Source: a virus. From it: a stretch of 64,000 nucleotides of DNA. Positions within the stretch are counted from its first letter, which is position 1. The number at the start of each line of letters is the position of its first letter. Positions 8,801 to 17,174 of the stretch are shown here, one piece after another. Position numbers and translations under genes: made by a program. A model generated the notes under the pieces. The model was given only the letters and a program-made list of their open reading frames with translations. It made no database searches and had not been told where the DNA came from. The stretch spans positions 1 through 64,000 of IMG/VR virus record IMGVR_UViG_3300030098_004420; one strand, 5' to 3'.

Positions 8801-11510
8801 TATTACTGCTACTCAAGGATTCTCTGGAGAAATTACTGGTGTAGGTGCTACGTTCACTAACATTACTGGTACATTACAGACTGCTGCTCAAACAAACATC
8901 ACATCACTTGGAACTCTAACTGCATTAACAGTAACTGGTAATGTAGATGCTAATGCTGGATTAGATGTTACTGGTGTTGGTGGATTAAGTGTAACTGGTG
9001 TTTCAACATTTACTGGTGCTGTTGATGCGAATGGTGGTGTTGATATATCAGGTGGAGCAAACACTTTAAATGTTACAGGTCATACAGAATTAGATAATTT
9101 AAATGTATCTGGTATAGCAACGATAGCAAATGTAGTTCTTACAAAGAATACTACAGGTGTTGGTGCTACTGTTGGTGGTCAAAATGTTGGTGTCGTTACT
9201 TACTATGGTGACGGTTCAAAACTTACAGGTACTGGTTCAGACTCTGGTGGTACTCAAAGAGTAGAAGTAGTTAATACTGGTGTGATTCTTGTTGGTGTTA
9301 TAACTGCCACAGATCAATTCAGTGGACAGATTACTGGTGTAGGTGCTACGTTCACTAACATTACTGGTACATTAGTGACTGGTGCTCAAACTAATATTAC
9401 ATCACTTGGAAATCTAACTGGATTGACTATAAATGGTGATGAAGAATTTTATGGTTCTGCTGGTGTTACATCTGCTATCTGGGATAAGTCAGAAAATACT
9501 TTAAACTTTAAGGATCATACTAAAGCTACCTTCGGAACTGGAAATGATATAAGCATATATCATGATGGTGCAAATTCATATGTAGATAACGCTACGGGTG
9601 ATTTCTTCATTAGAAACAATTCTAATGCAATAAAAATTCGACCAAAAAATGATGAAGAATCTATAGTAGCTCATGAAAATGGATCTGTACAGCTCTTTTT
9701 TGATAATTCACAAAAATTTGAGACGACTTATACGGGAACGGTAACGACTGGTATTGGTACTTTTAGTGGTGGAGTTAAAATCGCTGATGATAAATCATTA
9801 ACTGTAGGTAATGACGATAATTTATACATCAAACATAGTGATGGTCACGGTAAGAATTTCTTCGTTTCATCTGTTGGTGACTGTGAATTCCATATGGCTG
9901 GTTCTGAAAAAGCCATGGAATTTAAGACGAATGGTTCAGTAGACATCTACTATAATGCGTCCAAAAAATTCGAGACGACTCATACGGGAGCGATTGTAAC
10001 TGGTATTGCTACTGCTACTACTTTTAGTGTAGGTGATGGTTCTCATAGTACTGATAGAATATCTATTGGCGATGATAATGATTTCGCTTTGTATCATAAT
10101 GGCTCAAATTCGTTTGTTGTAGATCGTGGAACTGGTCCACTGTATATAAGAGGTAATAACGCAGTTCGTATTGAGAGTTATACGAATGACGCTGCTGGCG
10201 AAGCAATGATTATTGCTAATTCTGACGGAGCCGTTGAAGCATACTATGATGCGTCCAAAAAATTCGAGACGACCTATCATGGAGCGATTGTAACTGGAAT
10301 ACTAACTGCTACTAGTGATATTAAGACTACTGCTAACATATATGGTGCTCAAGGACATTTTACCGATCACATATACATTGCAGATAAGATAGTTCATACT
10401 GGAGATACAAATACTGCAATAAGATTCCCTACTAATGATACATTCACAGTAGAAACTGCTGGTTCAGAAAGACTTCGCATCACATCAGCAGGTAATGTCG
10501 GTATCGGAACTGATGCTCCAACTAATTTTAATGCTGCTGCTGATAATTTAGTTGTTGGTGGTGGAGCTGGACATCATGGAATGACTATATGGTCAGCTGC
10601 TGATGGAGATGGTTGGTTAGTCTTTAATGATGCAGTTAACACTAATTTAACTGGAGCAGTTCAATATAACCATGTTAGTGATTACATGGCCTTTAGAACA
10701 GCTACTACTGAAAGACTTCAGATCACAAGTAATGGTAGAGTATTAATTGGAACAGGTGCAGTTGGTGCATCTAGTAATCTTGTAGCACAAGGTGGTTTAC
10801 AAGTTAGTGCAAATGGTGCTTCTGGTGCTCCTTCTCTTTGCATAGGTGCTGATGGTACAGGAGCTAATACTCAATCCTTAACTGATGATACAGTGAAGGA
10901 CTGTAGAATTGGTTATCCTAACTATGATATAGATGAAGAACCACTTGCATTAATATCTGGATTTGTTGGAGATGGTTCTTCATTAGATGACAATGACGGT
11001 GCAAGGATCTATATTGGTGGTGGAACTAGTTACTTGAATGCAGTTAATCAGGTTAGATTCTATACACAAAATACAAATATCGCCACTGTAACTGGTACAG
11101 AAAGATTTCGCATTGGACCCGATGGTACAGCAGACTTTAATTCTAATACAGTTCAAAAGGCAGTACTAAAGAACTATACAGAAACTGTTAAGGCTGTTGG
11201 TAATACAGGTACATCTGCAACTCTTGACTTAGCAGATGGTAACGTCTTCACTGCCACACTAAATGGTAACTGTACATTTACATTTACTACTGGTACGAAC
11301 TCAGCTCCTAATGCTGCATCATTTACTTTAATACTAGCGAATGATAGTACACCAAGTAGAACCATTACTTGGCCTGCAGCAGTTAAGTGGCCTAACAACA
11401 GTGCTCCTTCCAGAACTACTGCTGCAAGTAAGACTGACATTTGGACATTCATGACTCCTGACAATGGCACTACATGGTATGGTAATATAGCCCTATATAA
11501 CTTTACATAG
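5841..11510 (+). CDS. Giant tail fibre / virion structural protein, 1889 aa
   Basis: A GTG start with a good Shine-Dalgarno (AGGAGAGG) 10 bp upstream; GTG-GCA is a recurring start in this genome. Residues 1-195 form a conserved-looking head domain (KVDFLLKKIGYT, PSPLVIASTCLWADS). The shaft of about 1400 residues is built of repeats: GVSTF/GVATF, DANG-DVDG, SDLTSGRV, ITGTLQTAAQ.NITSLG, YYGDGS.LTG, and four WDK- or SKKFET-type modules. The last 110 residues (VFTATLNGNCTFTF, TWPAAVKWP, TWYGNIALY) are the tip domain seen in many marine phage fibres. Direct DNA repeats inside the gene (7326-7424 and 8145-8243) and a 53-bp patch shared with the fibre at 60855 suggest recombination. Confidence 0.85.
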   Translation: MAASQQQKVDFLLKKIGYTASKTGLAEDSSLSGTKKAPFAEAVPSPLVIASTCLWADSTYIPATPPGSDSDYVKVYLSAASGHRMTVDSTVSGNRAYIAYSTYNDNGTAILGDWIDTQFGASYIIKVYKGDPNSGGVQLSAAGSGSNDGWFFDYSAGILNFNDTNVPSGVTDSNIYVVGYRYIGTKGPTAAGGISTFTTQYVSGVSTFADDVNLYGTTGVTSAYWDKTGDAVILKDHTKASFGTGQDLEFFHDGANSTIKNTTGTLFVDNGGTTFRNVSGTETQLAISDNGSVAAYFDNAKKIETLSVGATVTGNLGATSVSISGISTFEGNVDANGTLDVDGQSELDDVNVSGVSTFGQLVSASAGANIAGAAGLNVAGVTTVGGQIDGNAGADISGGETTLSSATISDLTSGRLTVAGTSGALQDSSNLTFDGTNKLAVTGGLTVSAGATLSSNLDVDGGADISGGGGTTLNVVGHTELDRVNVSAASTFGGDIDANGNIDVDGRADLDDVVVTGVATFSNNIDADGNLDVDGRTDLDDVVVTGVATFSALVDGNAGANFSGAETTLSSATVSDLTDNRIVLAGTSGSLEDSSKITFDGTTLAIVGDATFTGNVSVAGTLTSEDKENIDSVGLITARTGVRITSGGLTVNSGVSTFTDAIDANGGLDVAGGSGLVASSAKISDLTSGRVVVAGTSGELEDASTFTFSGGTVSATAFSGTNLTGTLQTAAQPNITSLGTIASLVASRSQVTGVGGFSVTGVSTFTGDIDANGNIDVDGRADLDDVVVTGVATFSNNIDADGDLDVDGHTELDYVNVSAAATFAGFIDANAGANVAGGFVANSAKISDLTSGRVPVVGTDGELEDASTFTFSGGTVTATGFSGNLTGTLQTAAQGNVTSVGTLTGLDVNGHTELDNIQVTGIATVANVVLTKNTTGVGATIGGLNVGVVTYYGDGSQLTGIDATALKDSGGNVKVQAVTTGAVVTGLITATQGFSGEITGVGATFTNITGTLQTAAQTNITSLGTLTALTVTGNVDANAGLDVTGVGGLSVTGVSTFTGAVDANGGVDISGGANTLNVTGHTELDNLNVSGIATIANVVLTKNTTGVGATVGGQNVGVVTYYGDGSKLTGTGSDSGGTQRVEVVNTGVILVGVITATDQFSGQITGVGATFTNITGTLVTGAQTNITSLGNLTGLTINGDEEFYGSAGVTSAIWDKSENTLNFKDHTKATFGTGNDISIYHDGANSYVDNATGDFFIRNNSNAIKIRPKNDEESIVAHENGSVQLFFDNSQKFETTYTGTVTTGIGTFSGGVKIADDKSLTVGNDDNLYIKHSDGHGKNFFVSSVGDCEFHMAGSEKAMEFKTNGSVDIYYNASKKFETTHTGAIVTGIATATTFSVGDGSHSTDRISIGDDNDFALYHNGSNSFVVDRGTGPLYIRGNNAVRIESYTNDAAGEAMIIANSDGAVEAYYDASKKFETTYHGAIVTGILTATSDIKTTANIYGAQGHFTDHIYIADKIVHTGDTNTAIRFPTNDTFTVETAGSERLRITSAGNVGIGTDAPTNFNAAADNLVVGGGAGHHGMTIWSAADGDGWLVFNDAVNTNLTGAVQYNHVSDYMAFRTATTERLQITSNGRVLIGTGAVGASSNLVAQGGLQVSANGASGAPSLCIGADGTGANTQSLTDDTVKDCRIGYPNYDIDEEPLALISGFVGDGSSLDDNDGARIYIGGGTSYLNAVNQVRFYTQNTNIATVTGTERFRIGPDGTADFNSNTVQKAVLKNYTETVKAVGNTGTSATLDLADGNVFTATLNGNCTFTFTTGTNSAPNAASFTLILANDSTPSRTITWPAAVKWPNNSAPSRTTAASKTDIWTFMTPDNGTTWYGNIALYNFT
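7143..7195 (+). repeat. 53-bp segment identical to 61644-61696 in another fibre gene
   Basis: These 53 bases are identical to 61644-61696 in the fibre gene 54 kb downstream, and sit within a longer similar stretch (about 7005-7195 against 61505-61696). Both copies encode the shaft segment LAVTGGLTVSAGAT. This indicates recent exchange or duplication between fibre genes. Confidence 0.85.
7326..7424 (+). repeat. Near-identical 99-bp direct repeat within a fibre gene (copy 2 at 8145-8243)
   Basis: The two copies are 819 bp (273 codons) apart, in frame, and differ at only a few, mostly synonymous, bases. They encode the DANGNIDVDGRADLDDVV module. Recombination between them would delete 273 residues of the shaft without breaking the frame. 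Confidence 0.8.
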
Positions 11511-11535
11511 TAAAATTTATTAATCTTTTATTATT

Positions 11536-12153
11536 ATGACTGAACTACAACATTCTCCTGGAAAGTGCCAATATAATCAGTTTATTGGCATTTATGAAAA
11601 TGTATTTCCCGATGGTTATTGTAACCATCTAGTTACTGAAATGGAGAGTCTTTTAGCAACAGGAGCTGGTTATGATAGACAATCTACTGAAGGTGTTACT
11701 AAAACAGTAAAACAGGATGAATATGTTTTCATTAATATGAAAATTCATAATCCTAATCCATTTAATGGTGAGATGTGTCAGAAGATTTTTTGGGATGGTC
11801 TCCAACATTGTTTTGATCGATATTGTAGGGAGTATGATATTTTAAAAGATATGCCTCTTAAGGCTACTACTCTTAAATTACAGAAGACTGTTCCTGGTGG
11901 AGGATATCATGTTTGGCATTGTGAGCAGGGAACAGAAGATGGTGCTAACAGAGTTGCTGTTTACAGTTTGTATTTAAATACAATTGAAGAAGCAGGAGAA
12001 ACCGAATTCTTATATCAAAAATTGAGACTACCTGCAAAAGAAAACACAATGGTTATTTGGCCTGCTGGTTACACTCATCCTCATCGTGGAAATGCTGTGT
12101 ATGGTGACAAGGCAAAATATATTCTAACAGGATGGTTTTATGTTGATTATTGA
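11536..12153 (+). CDS. 2-oxoglutarate/Fe(II) oxygenase (prolyl-hydroxylase type)
   Basis: A 205-residue double-stranded beta-helix oxygenase. Likely iron ligands are His128 and Glu130 in VWHCE (an HxE variant of HxD) and a distal His in GYTHPHRGN (181 or 183). The 2-oxoglutarate anchor would be Lys194 in KAKYILTGWFYV. Such enzymes hydroxylate Pro, Lys, Asn or other side chains while turning 2-oxoglutarate into succinate and CO2. The next gene, 40 bp on, encodes a Gly-Asn-Pro collagen-like protein whose prolines lie in the Y position, so prolyl hydroxylation of that fibre is a natural hypothesis. Substrate and activity are inferred, not shown. Confidence 0.85.
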   Translation: MTELQHSPGKCQYNQFIGIYENVFPDGYCNHLVTEMESLLATGAGYDRQSTEGVTKTVKQDEYVFINMKIHNPNPFNGEMCQKIFWDGLQHCFDRYCREYDILKDMPLKATTLKLQKTVPGGGYHVWHCEQGTEDGANRVAVYSLYLNTIEEAGETEFLYQKLRLPAKENTMVIWPAGYTHPHRGNAVYGDKAKYILTGWFYVDY

Positions 12154-12161
12154 TTCTTAAT

Positions 12162-12169
12162 TATAAATA
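12162..12169 (+). promoter_or_regulatory. T4-type late promoter TATAAATA
   Basis: A perfect TATAAATA lies 24 bp upstream of the start of the collagen-like fibre at 12194. Confidence 0.65.
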
Positions 12170-12193
12170 AACTTATAGGAAAATAATAGAAAA

Positions 12194-15100
12194 ATGGCAA
12201 TAGGAACCAAAAAAGTATTAGCTCCTGGATTTATGGAACCTGCGGATTCCGTAACCTTTAATAATCCAGGTACTTTTGTTGCTCCTATGAGACTAAGGAA
12301 CCTTACTGTAACAGGTAGAGGTGGTAGTGGTAATCCAGGTAATGCAGGAAATGGTGGTAATGGTGGTACTGCAGGATCTGCTGGTAACTCAGGTAATCCA
12401 GGAACAGCAGGTAGTGGAGGTTCAGCAGGAAACCCAGGTGGTGATGGTAATGTAGGTACTGGTGGTAATGCAAACCCAGGTAATGCAGGTAATAATGGTG
12501 CTGCAGGAACAGCAGGTAACTCAGGTAACCCAGGAACAAAAGGTAATGGTGGTAGTGCAGGAAACCCAGGTAATGATGGTAATGTAGGTAGTGGTGGCAC
12601 CAAAGGTAATGCAGGAAACCCAGGTAATGCTGGAACTGCTGGTAACGGAGGAACAGCAGGAAACCCAGGTAATCCAGGTAATAATGGTGCTGCAGGAACA
12701 GCAGGTAATGCAGGTAATTCTGGAACTGGTGGTAACGGAGGTTCAGCAGGTAACCCAGGTAACTCAGGAACTGGTGGTCCTGGTGGAACAGCAGGAAACC
12801 CAGGTAACTCAGGAACTAATGGTGGTGCAGGAAACCCAGGAAATTCAGGAAACCCAGGAGGAAGTGGTAACGGTGGTCCTGGTGGTAATGCAGGTAATCC
12901 TGGTAATCCTGGCGGAACAGGTAATTCAGGAAACGCTGGAGGAGGAGGCGGCGGTGGTGGCGGTGGTGCCCAAGATTGGAACGTCGCTCCTATGCATCCA
13001 GGAAATCCAGGTAATGCTGGATCACCAAGTCCAGGTGGAGGACCAGGAGGTGCTGGAGGACCAGCTGCTGGACCTAACTTAGGACATACCGCTTCAGGAG
13101 GAAATGGTCAACCAGGAAATAGTGGAGGAGGTGGTTGGAACGGTAACCCAGGTAGTAATGGAAACCCAGGTCACGGACATAATAATGGTGGTAGTGGAAA
13201 TAGTGGACATAATGGTAACCCAGGTAACTCAGGTAATGCAGGGAATTATGGGTCTAATGGTAACCCAGGAACTGGTGGAGGAACAGGAGGTGGTGGTAGC
13301 TCAGGTAATCCAGGAACAGGAGCTACCAACGGTAATCCAGGAAGTCCAGGTAACCCAGGAACAGGAGCTAATCCAGGAACAAATGGTAACCCAGGTAATC
13401 CAGGAACAGGTGCCAATGAAGGTAACGCAGGATCAAGTGGTAACCCAGGATCAGGAGCTAATAACGGAAACCCAGGTAATTCAGGAGCAACAGGAAATCC
13501 AGGAACAGGTGCTACATCAGGAAACCCAGGAACAAATGGTACTGATGGATCTGGTGCTGGTAGTGGTGGTGCGGGTGCTGATGGTAATCCAGGAAATGCT
13601 AACCCAGGTAATGCAGGAAATCCAGGTACAGCAGGAACAGGTGCTACATCAGGAAATCCAGGCACAGCAGGAACAGCAGGAACAGGAGCTACATCAGGTA
13701 ACCCAGGTAATCCAGGAAATAATGGAAACCCAGGTAATGTAGGTAATCCATCATCAGTATTTGGATTAACATTCTCTGGTGGTAATGGTGGTACTGCTGG
13801 TAGTGGTAATCCAGGAACAGCAGGTAATCCAGGAAATAATGGTACTGGTGGTGCAGGTAATCCAGGTAACGCAGGAACCAATGGTACAGGTGGTACTGCA
13901 GGTAATCCAGGAAATGCTGGAACTGCTGGTACTGGTGGTAGTGCTGGTAACTCAGGTAATCCAGGAACATCAGGAACAAAAGGTAATGCTACTGGAGGTA
14001 ATCCAGGTAATAATGGTGCTGCAGGAACAGCAGGTAACCCAGGTAATGCAGGTAATCCAGGAACTAATGGAACAGGTGGTACTGGTAACCCAGGTAATGA
14101 TGGAAATAATGGTGCAGGTGGTACTGCAGGAACAGCAGGTAATCCAGGAAATAATGGTCCAGGTGGAACAGGTAATCCAGGTAATGCAGGAACCAATGGT
14201 ACAGGTGGTACTGGAAATCCAGGAAACTCTGGGGGTGCTGGTACTGGTGGTAGTGCTGGTAATAGAGGTACTGGAGGAAATGGTGGACCAAGAGGTAATG
14301 CAGGTAATCCTGGTGGATCAGGTAATCCAGGAGGAAGTGGATTTGGTGGCACTGGAGGACCAGGAGGAACTGGTGGTCCTGGCGGTGGAGGAGGCGGTGG
14401 AGGCGGCTCTACCGTAGGAGGATCATTTGGTGGATCTTCTGGACATTCTGCTGGTGGTGGATATAGTGGTGGTAATGGTGGTACCCAAGGTCCAGGTGGA
14501 TCTGGTGGTACTGGTGGTGGTGCTAACTCAGGATCTGGTGGTCATTCAGGATGGCATGCATCTAATGGTAATACAGGACCAAGTGGATCTGGACATAATA
14601 ATGGTGGTAGTGGTAACCCAGGCAGTCCAGGTACTGGAGCTACATCAGGTAACCCAGGACATGGTGGTAACCCAGGAAATGGTAACCCAGGTAATGCTGG
14701 TTCAGATGGTAATCCAGGAAGTGGTAACCCAGGTAACCCAGGATCTGCAGGAACAGCAGGAACTGGTGCTGGTTCAGGTAATGCAGGTGCTGATGGCAAT
14801 CCAGGAAATGCTAACCCAGGTAATGCTGGTTCTGATGGTAACAATGGTAACCCAGGAACAGGAGCAGGTGAAGGAGGAGCAGGAGCAAATGGTAATCCAG
14901 GAAACCAAAACCCAGGAAACTCAGGAGCAGCAGGTAATCCAGGAACAGGTGCTACATCAGGAAATCCAGGTAACTCAGGTAATCCAGGAACAGGAGCAGG
15001 TGAAGGGCAAGCAGGAGCAGATGGTAATCCAGGAAACCAAAGTAGTGGAGGTTCAGGATCTGCAGGAACAGCAGGTAATCCAGGAACAGGTAATCCAGGA

Positions 15101-15217
15101 GGTGCTGGAGGCACAGCACCTGCTAGTAACTTAGCGTCGTTGATAACTGGTGGTACTTCTTATCCAGTAGTTGTTGGTCCTGGTGGATATATAACAATTA
15201 CTTACGAGACACAGTAA
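12194..15217 (+). CDS. Collagen-like Gly-Asn-Pro repeat fibre, 1007 aa
   Basis: After an N-terminal beta-rich head (about residues 1-42: VTFNNPGTFVAPMRLRNLTV), nearly the whole protein is Gly-X-Y triplets dominated by GNP, GNA, GTA, GNS and GTG. Pro is almost always in the Y position. There are two similar halves: each has a triplet array, a poly-Gly run (near residues 249-258 and 729-738), a Ser/Gly/His/Trp-rich insert ending GHNNGGSGN, then a GATSGNPG array; a short FGLTFSGGNGG segment near residue 520 separates them. The C-terminus (SYPVVVGPGGYITITYE) is a beta cap. It could form a collagen triple helix or a polyglycine-II bundle as in T4-like gp38 adhesins. A tail-fibre role is inferred from location and sequence. 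Confidence 0.85.
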   Translation: MAIGTKKVLAPGFMEPADSVTFNNPGTFVAPMRLRNLTVTGRGGSGNPGNAGNGGNGGTAGSAGNSGNPGTAGSGGSAGNPGGDGNVGTGGNANPGNAGNNGAAGTAGNSGNPGTKGNGGSAGNPGNDGNVGSGGTKGNAGNPGNAGTAGNGGTAGNPGNPGNNGAAGTAGNAGNSGTGGNGGSAGNPGNSGTGGPGGTAGNPGNSGTNGGAGNPGNSGNPGGSGNGGPGGNAGNPGNPGGTGNSGNAGGGGGGGGGGAQDWNVAPMHPGNPGNAGSPSPGGGPGGAGGPAAGPNLGHTASGGNGQPGNSGGGGWNGNPGSNGNPGHGHNNGGSGNSGHNGNPGNSGNAGNYGSNGNPGTGGGTGGGGSSGNPGTGATNGNPGSPGNPGTGANPGTNGNPGNPGTGANEGNAGSSGNPGSGANNGNPGNSGATGNPGTGATSGNPGTNGTDGSGAGSGGAGADGNPGNANPGNAGNPGTAGTGATSGNPGTAGTAGTGATSGNPGNPGNNGNPGNVGNPSSVFGLTFSGGNGGTAGSGNPGTAGNPGNNGTGGAGNPGNAGTNGTGGTAGNPGNAGTAGTGGSAGNSGNPGTSGTKGNATGGNPGNNGAAGTAGNPGNAGNPGTNGTGGTGNPGNDGNNGAGGTAGTAGNPGNNGPGGTGNPGNAGTNGTGGTGNPGNSGGAGTGGSAGNRGTGGNGGPRGNAGNPGGSGNPGGSGFGGTGGPGGTGGPGGGGGGGGGSTVGGSFGGSSGHSAGGGYSGGNGGTQGPGGSGGTGGGANSGSGGHSGWHASNGNTGPSGSGHNNGGSGNPGSPGTGATSGNPGHGGNPGNGNPGNAGSDGNPGSGNPGNPGSAGTAGTGAGSGNAGADGNPGNANPGNAGSDGNNGNPGTGAGEGGAGANGNPGNQNPGNSGAAGNPGTGATSGNPGNSGNPGTGAGEGQAGADGNPGNQSSGGSGSAGTAGNPGTGNPGGAGGTAPASNLASLITGGTSYPVVVGPGGYITITYETQ

Positions 15218-15259
15218 ATAACAGCCTATATAAAAATGAGTTAATCATTATTTTTTGCC

Positions 15260-15913
15260 ATGCCAAAAAAAGAATCTGAAATTCGTAAGAAGATCAATGA
15301 AATGGCTGAAGAAAATGAATATTACAATCTTCAGCAAAATAAAAATCGAGCTCGCTCTATTACATGTGGAACTGCTTTTGGTGGAACCATAGAAGTTAAT
15401 ATGAGGGGTGATCACCATTCTATGTGGTGTAGTATGACACCTGTAGAAGCACTTGAGTTTGCAGAACAAATGGCTGCTGCTTGTGGTGTTCAAGTTGCTT
15501 TAAGACCTAAAGATGACTTTAGTGCTTGGAGAGGATGGGACATTGAAAATACTGAATATTCTCACTTTAAAGGTGCTGCACCTTGGCAAGTGCATAATAT
15601 TGCAGGAGCAAATGTTCATCAAAGTAGACTTGGTGGAAGTGGTGGTACTGCTGGTACACCAGTTGAAGATGAGTATCCTTCAAAAGAGGAACGAATTGCT
15701 GAGTTTAAAAGACAAAGAGATGAAGCACAAGCTGAGTTGGAAAATCTAGAAAAAGATCCTGAGGATATTATGGATGATATTGGAAATCCTGAAATTGCAA
15801 TAGCAGGTGTTCCAACTGAAAAAATGTTTGATCAGAAGGTTCAACATGAAGCTAATCTCATGAGTAAGAATCTAGAAGCTATAAAAGAACAACAAGAGGC
15901 ACAAAACGAATGA
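15260..15913 (+). CDS. Fibre-cluster protein with C-terminal coiled coil, function unknown
   Basis: A 217-residue protein. Residues 30-110 hold a compact, probably alpha/beta domain (GGTIEVNMRGDHHSMWCSMTPVEALEFAEQMAAACG, with VALRPKDDFSAWRGWD). The C-terminal half is charged and helical (EERIAEFKRQRDEAQAELENLE), a likely coiled coil. It lies directly behind the collagen-like fibre and overlaps the next gene by ATGA. I associate the MRGD...SMTPVEALEFAEQ pattern with conserved cyanophage proteins near tail fibres; an assembly-partner role is only a guess. Confidence 0.65.
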   Translation: MPKKESEIRKKINEMAEENEYYNLQQNKNRARSITCGTAFGGTIEVNMRGDHHSMWCSMTPVEALEFAEQMAAACGVQVALRPKDDFSAWRGWDIENTEYSHFKGAAPWQVHNIAGANVHQSRLGGSGGTAGTPVEDEYPSKEERIAEFKRQRDEAQAELENLEKDPEDIMDDIGNPEIAIAGVPTEKMFDQKVQHEANLMSKNLEAIKEQQEAQNE

Positions 15914-16479
15914 CTAGAACAAATTTATATGTTCATGTTAATACTGTGGATAAGAAAGTTTTTTCTCATCCAACAGAGGTACCAGAAAACTGGAGTAACA
16001 TTCATGGTTTCTCCAGTTTAACTGATACTGAATTATCTGATTTATCAGATAGGCATCGTCCAAACGAAGCTTGGCTCAAATTTGATTCAAGCTTCGCTGT
16101 AGATGATTATACTTATGATGATGATTGGTTGGATGGTGCAAAGGGAACCATCAAATTGGTATATAAAAATCAAAGACAAGAAGCAATTAAGAAAGGTGTT
16201 TCTTATAACAGTATAATATTTGATGCTGATGCAGAGACACAAATTAAGATGAATATAAAGAAAGATTCATCTGCAACTTCTTTTAAGTGGAAGTATAATA
16301 ATACTTTCTATACATTAAGTAAGTCTGATATAACAGCAGTTCATAACGCTCTTGACGATTATATTCAGAAGTGTTATGATATGGAAGCGAATTATGTTAG
16401 TCAAATAGAAGCTGCAACTGATGCTGCTGGACTAAGAACCTTTACTTTAGATGGTACGTGGCCGACTAATTCATATTAA
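15910..16479 (+). CDS. DUF4376-like tail fibre accessory protein
   Basis: A 189-residue protein overlapping its upstream neighbour by four bases (ATGA). The C-terminal 90 residues (IIFDADAETQIKMNIKKDS, FKWKYNNTFYTLSKSDITAVHNALDDYI) follow the DUF4376 pattern: a spread of D-A/T residues, a W-x-N strand, then a helix before a final IEAATDAAGL segment. DUF4376 domains are typically found at the end of phage fibre proteins or in fibre assembly factors. The family assignment is by eye, and no function beyond fibre association is claimed. Confidence 0.6.
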   Translation: MTRTNLYVHVNTVDKKVFSHPTEVPENWSNIHGFSSLTDTELSDLSDRHRPNEAWLKFDSSFAVDDYTYDDDWLDGAKGTIKLVYKNQRQEAIKKGVSYNSIIFDADAETQIKMNIKKDSSATSFKWKYNNTFYTLSKSDITAVHNALDDYIQKCYDMEANYVSQIEAATDAAGLRTFTLDGTWPTNSY

Positions 16480-16502
16480 CTTATAATTTTTGTTTCTACA
16501 TT

Positions 16503-17168
16503 ATGGCATCACAATCATATTGGTTTTATACTGGTCTTCCAGATAAAGTTATAGATGCTATTGAAGAAGATTTAGAATTAAATTTAGATCCTAAGTTAGC
16601 ATCTTCCGTAGTAGGTCATACTAATTTAGATACTGCTGAAAAAAATGAAGAAAGTGTAGTATATATTGATAAAAGAAAAAGAAATGCATTGAATGCTTGG
16701 ATTCCTGCTGAACATTGGATAACAGGATTCTTATGGCACTATGTAATGATGGCTAATCGTATGAATTTTTTATATGATATTGAGCATGTAGATAGAAACT
16801 CTCTTCAATATACTGTATATAATGAAGGTCATTTTTATGGATGGCATAATGATGGAGGACTTCCTATTTGTTATCAACCAGTCAGTAATGGAAATCAAGG
16901 AAGTTTTGATGAATTAACACAAGATTTTCTTTCTACAACCTGTGAGAAAGTAAGAAAACTTTCTTTTAGTTTACTCTTATCTGATCCTGAAACTTATGAA
17001 GGTGGTAACTTTCAATTAATGGATGAGAATGAGAAGACTTACATTGCACCTAGACAGAAAGGTTCAATAATTCTTTTTGATTCAAGAGCAAGACATAGAG
17101 TTACACCTGTAAGAAAGGGTACACGTAAATCCATTGTTGGATGGACTATTGGACCACGTTGGAAATAG
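16503..17168 (+). CDS. 2-oxoglutarate/Fe(II) oxygenase (PKHD type)
   Basis: A 221-residue oxygenase with clear motifs: His115 and Asp117 in YGWHND, distal His198 in ARHRV, and Arg208 in GTRKSIVGW for 2-oxoglutarate binding. EGGNFQLM between them is typical of the PKHD-type hydroxylase core. It is one of two adjacent oxygenase genes (the next starts 6 bp after its stop) placed between collagen-like and Gly-rich fibre genes. A fibre-modifying role is inferred from position; DNA or small-molecule substrates remain possible. Confidence 0.9.
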   Translation: MASQSYWFYTGLPDKVIDAIEEDLELNLDPKLASSVVGHTNLDTAEKNEESVVYIDKRKRNALNAWIPAEHWITGFLWHYVMMANRMNFLYDIEHVDRNSLQYTVYNEGHFYGWHNDGGLPICYQPVSNGNQGSFDELTQDFLSTTCEKVRKLSFSLLLSDPETYEGGNFQLMDENEKTYIAPRQKGSIILFDSRARHRVTPVRKGTRKSIVGWTIGPRWK

Positions 17169-17174
17169 TTTATT

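Noticed and set aside
12591-13742. Val/Gln-rich plus-strand open frames inside the collagen-like gene
   Set aside because: Frame shadows caused by repeated GGTAATCCAGGA-type codons; no Shine-Dalgarno and no plausible protein.
13246-14352. Long Pro/Leu-rich open frame on the minus strand (368 codons), and similar ones at 12157-12603 and 14542-15114
   Set aside because: They are mirror frames of the Gly-Asn-Pro repeat gene; GGT/CCA-rich codons remove stops on the other strand. No start signals, and pure low-complexity products.
12300-15100. CRISPR-like appearance of dense short repeats
   Set aside because: The repeats have no constant spacer length, are in one reading frame and encode Gly-X-Y triplets; no cas genes.
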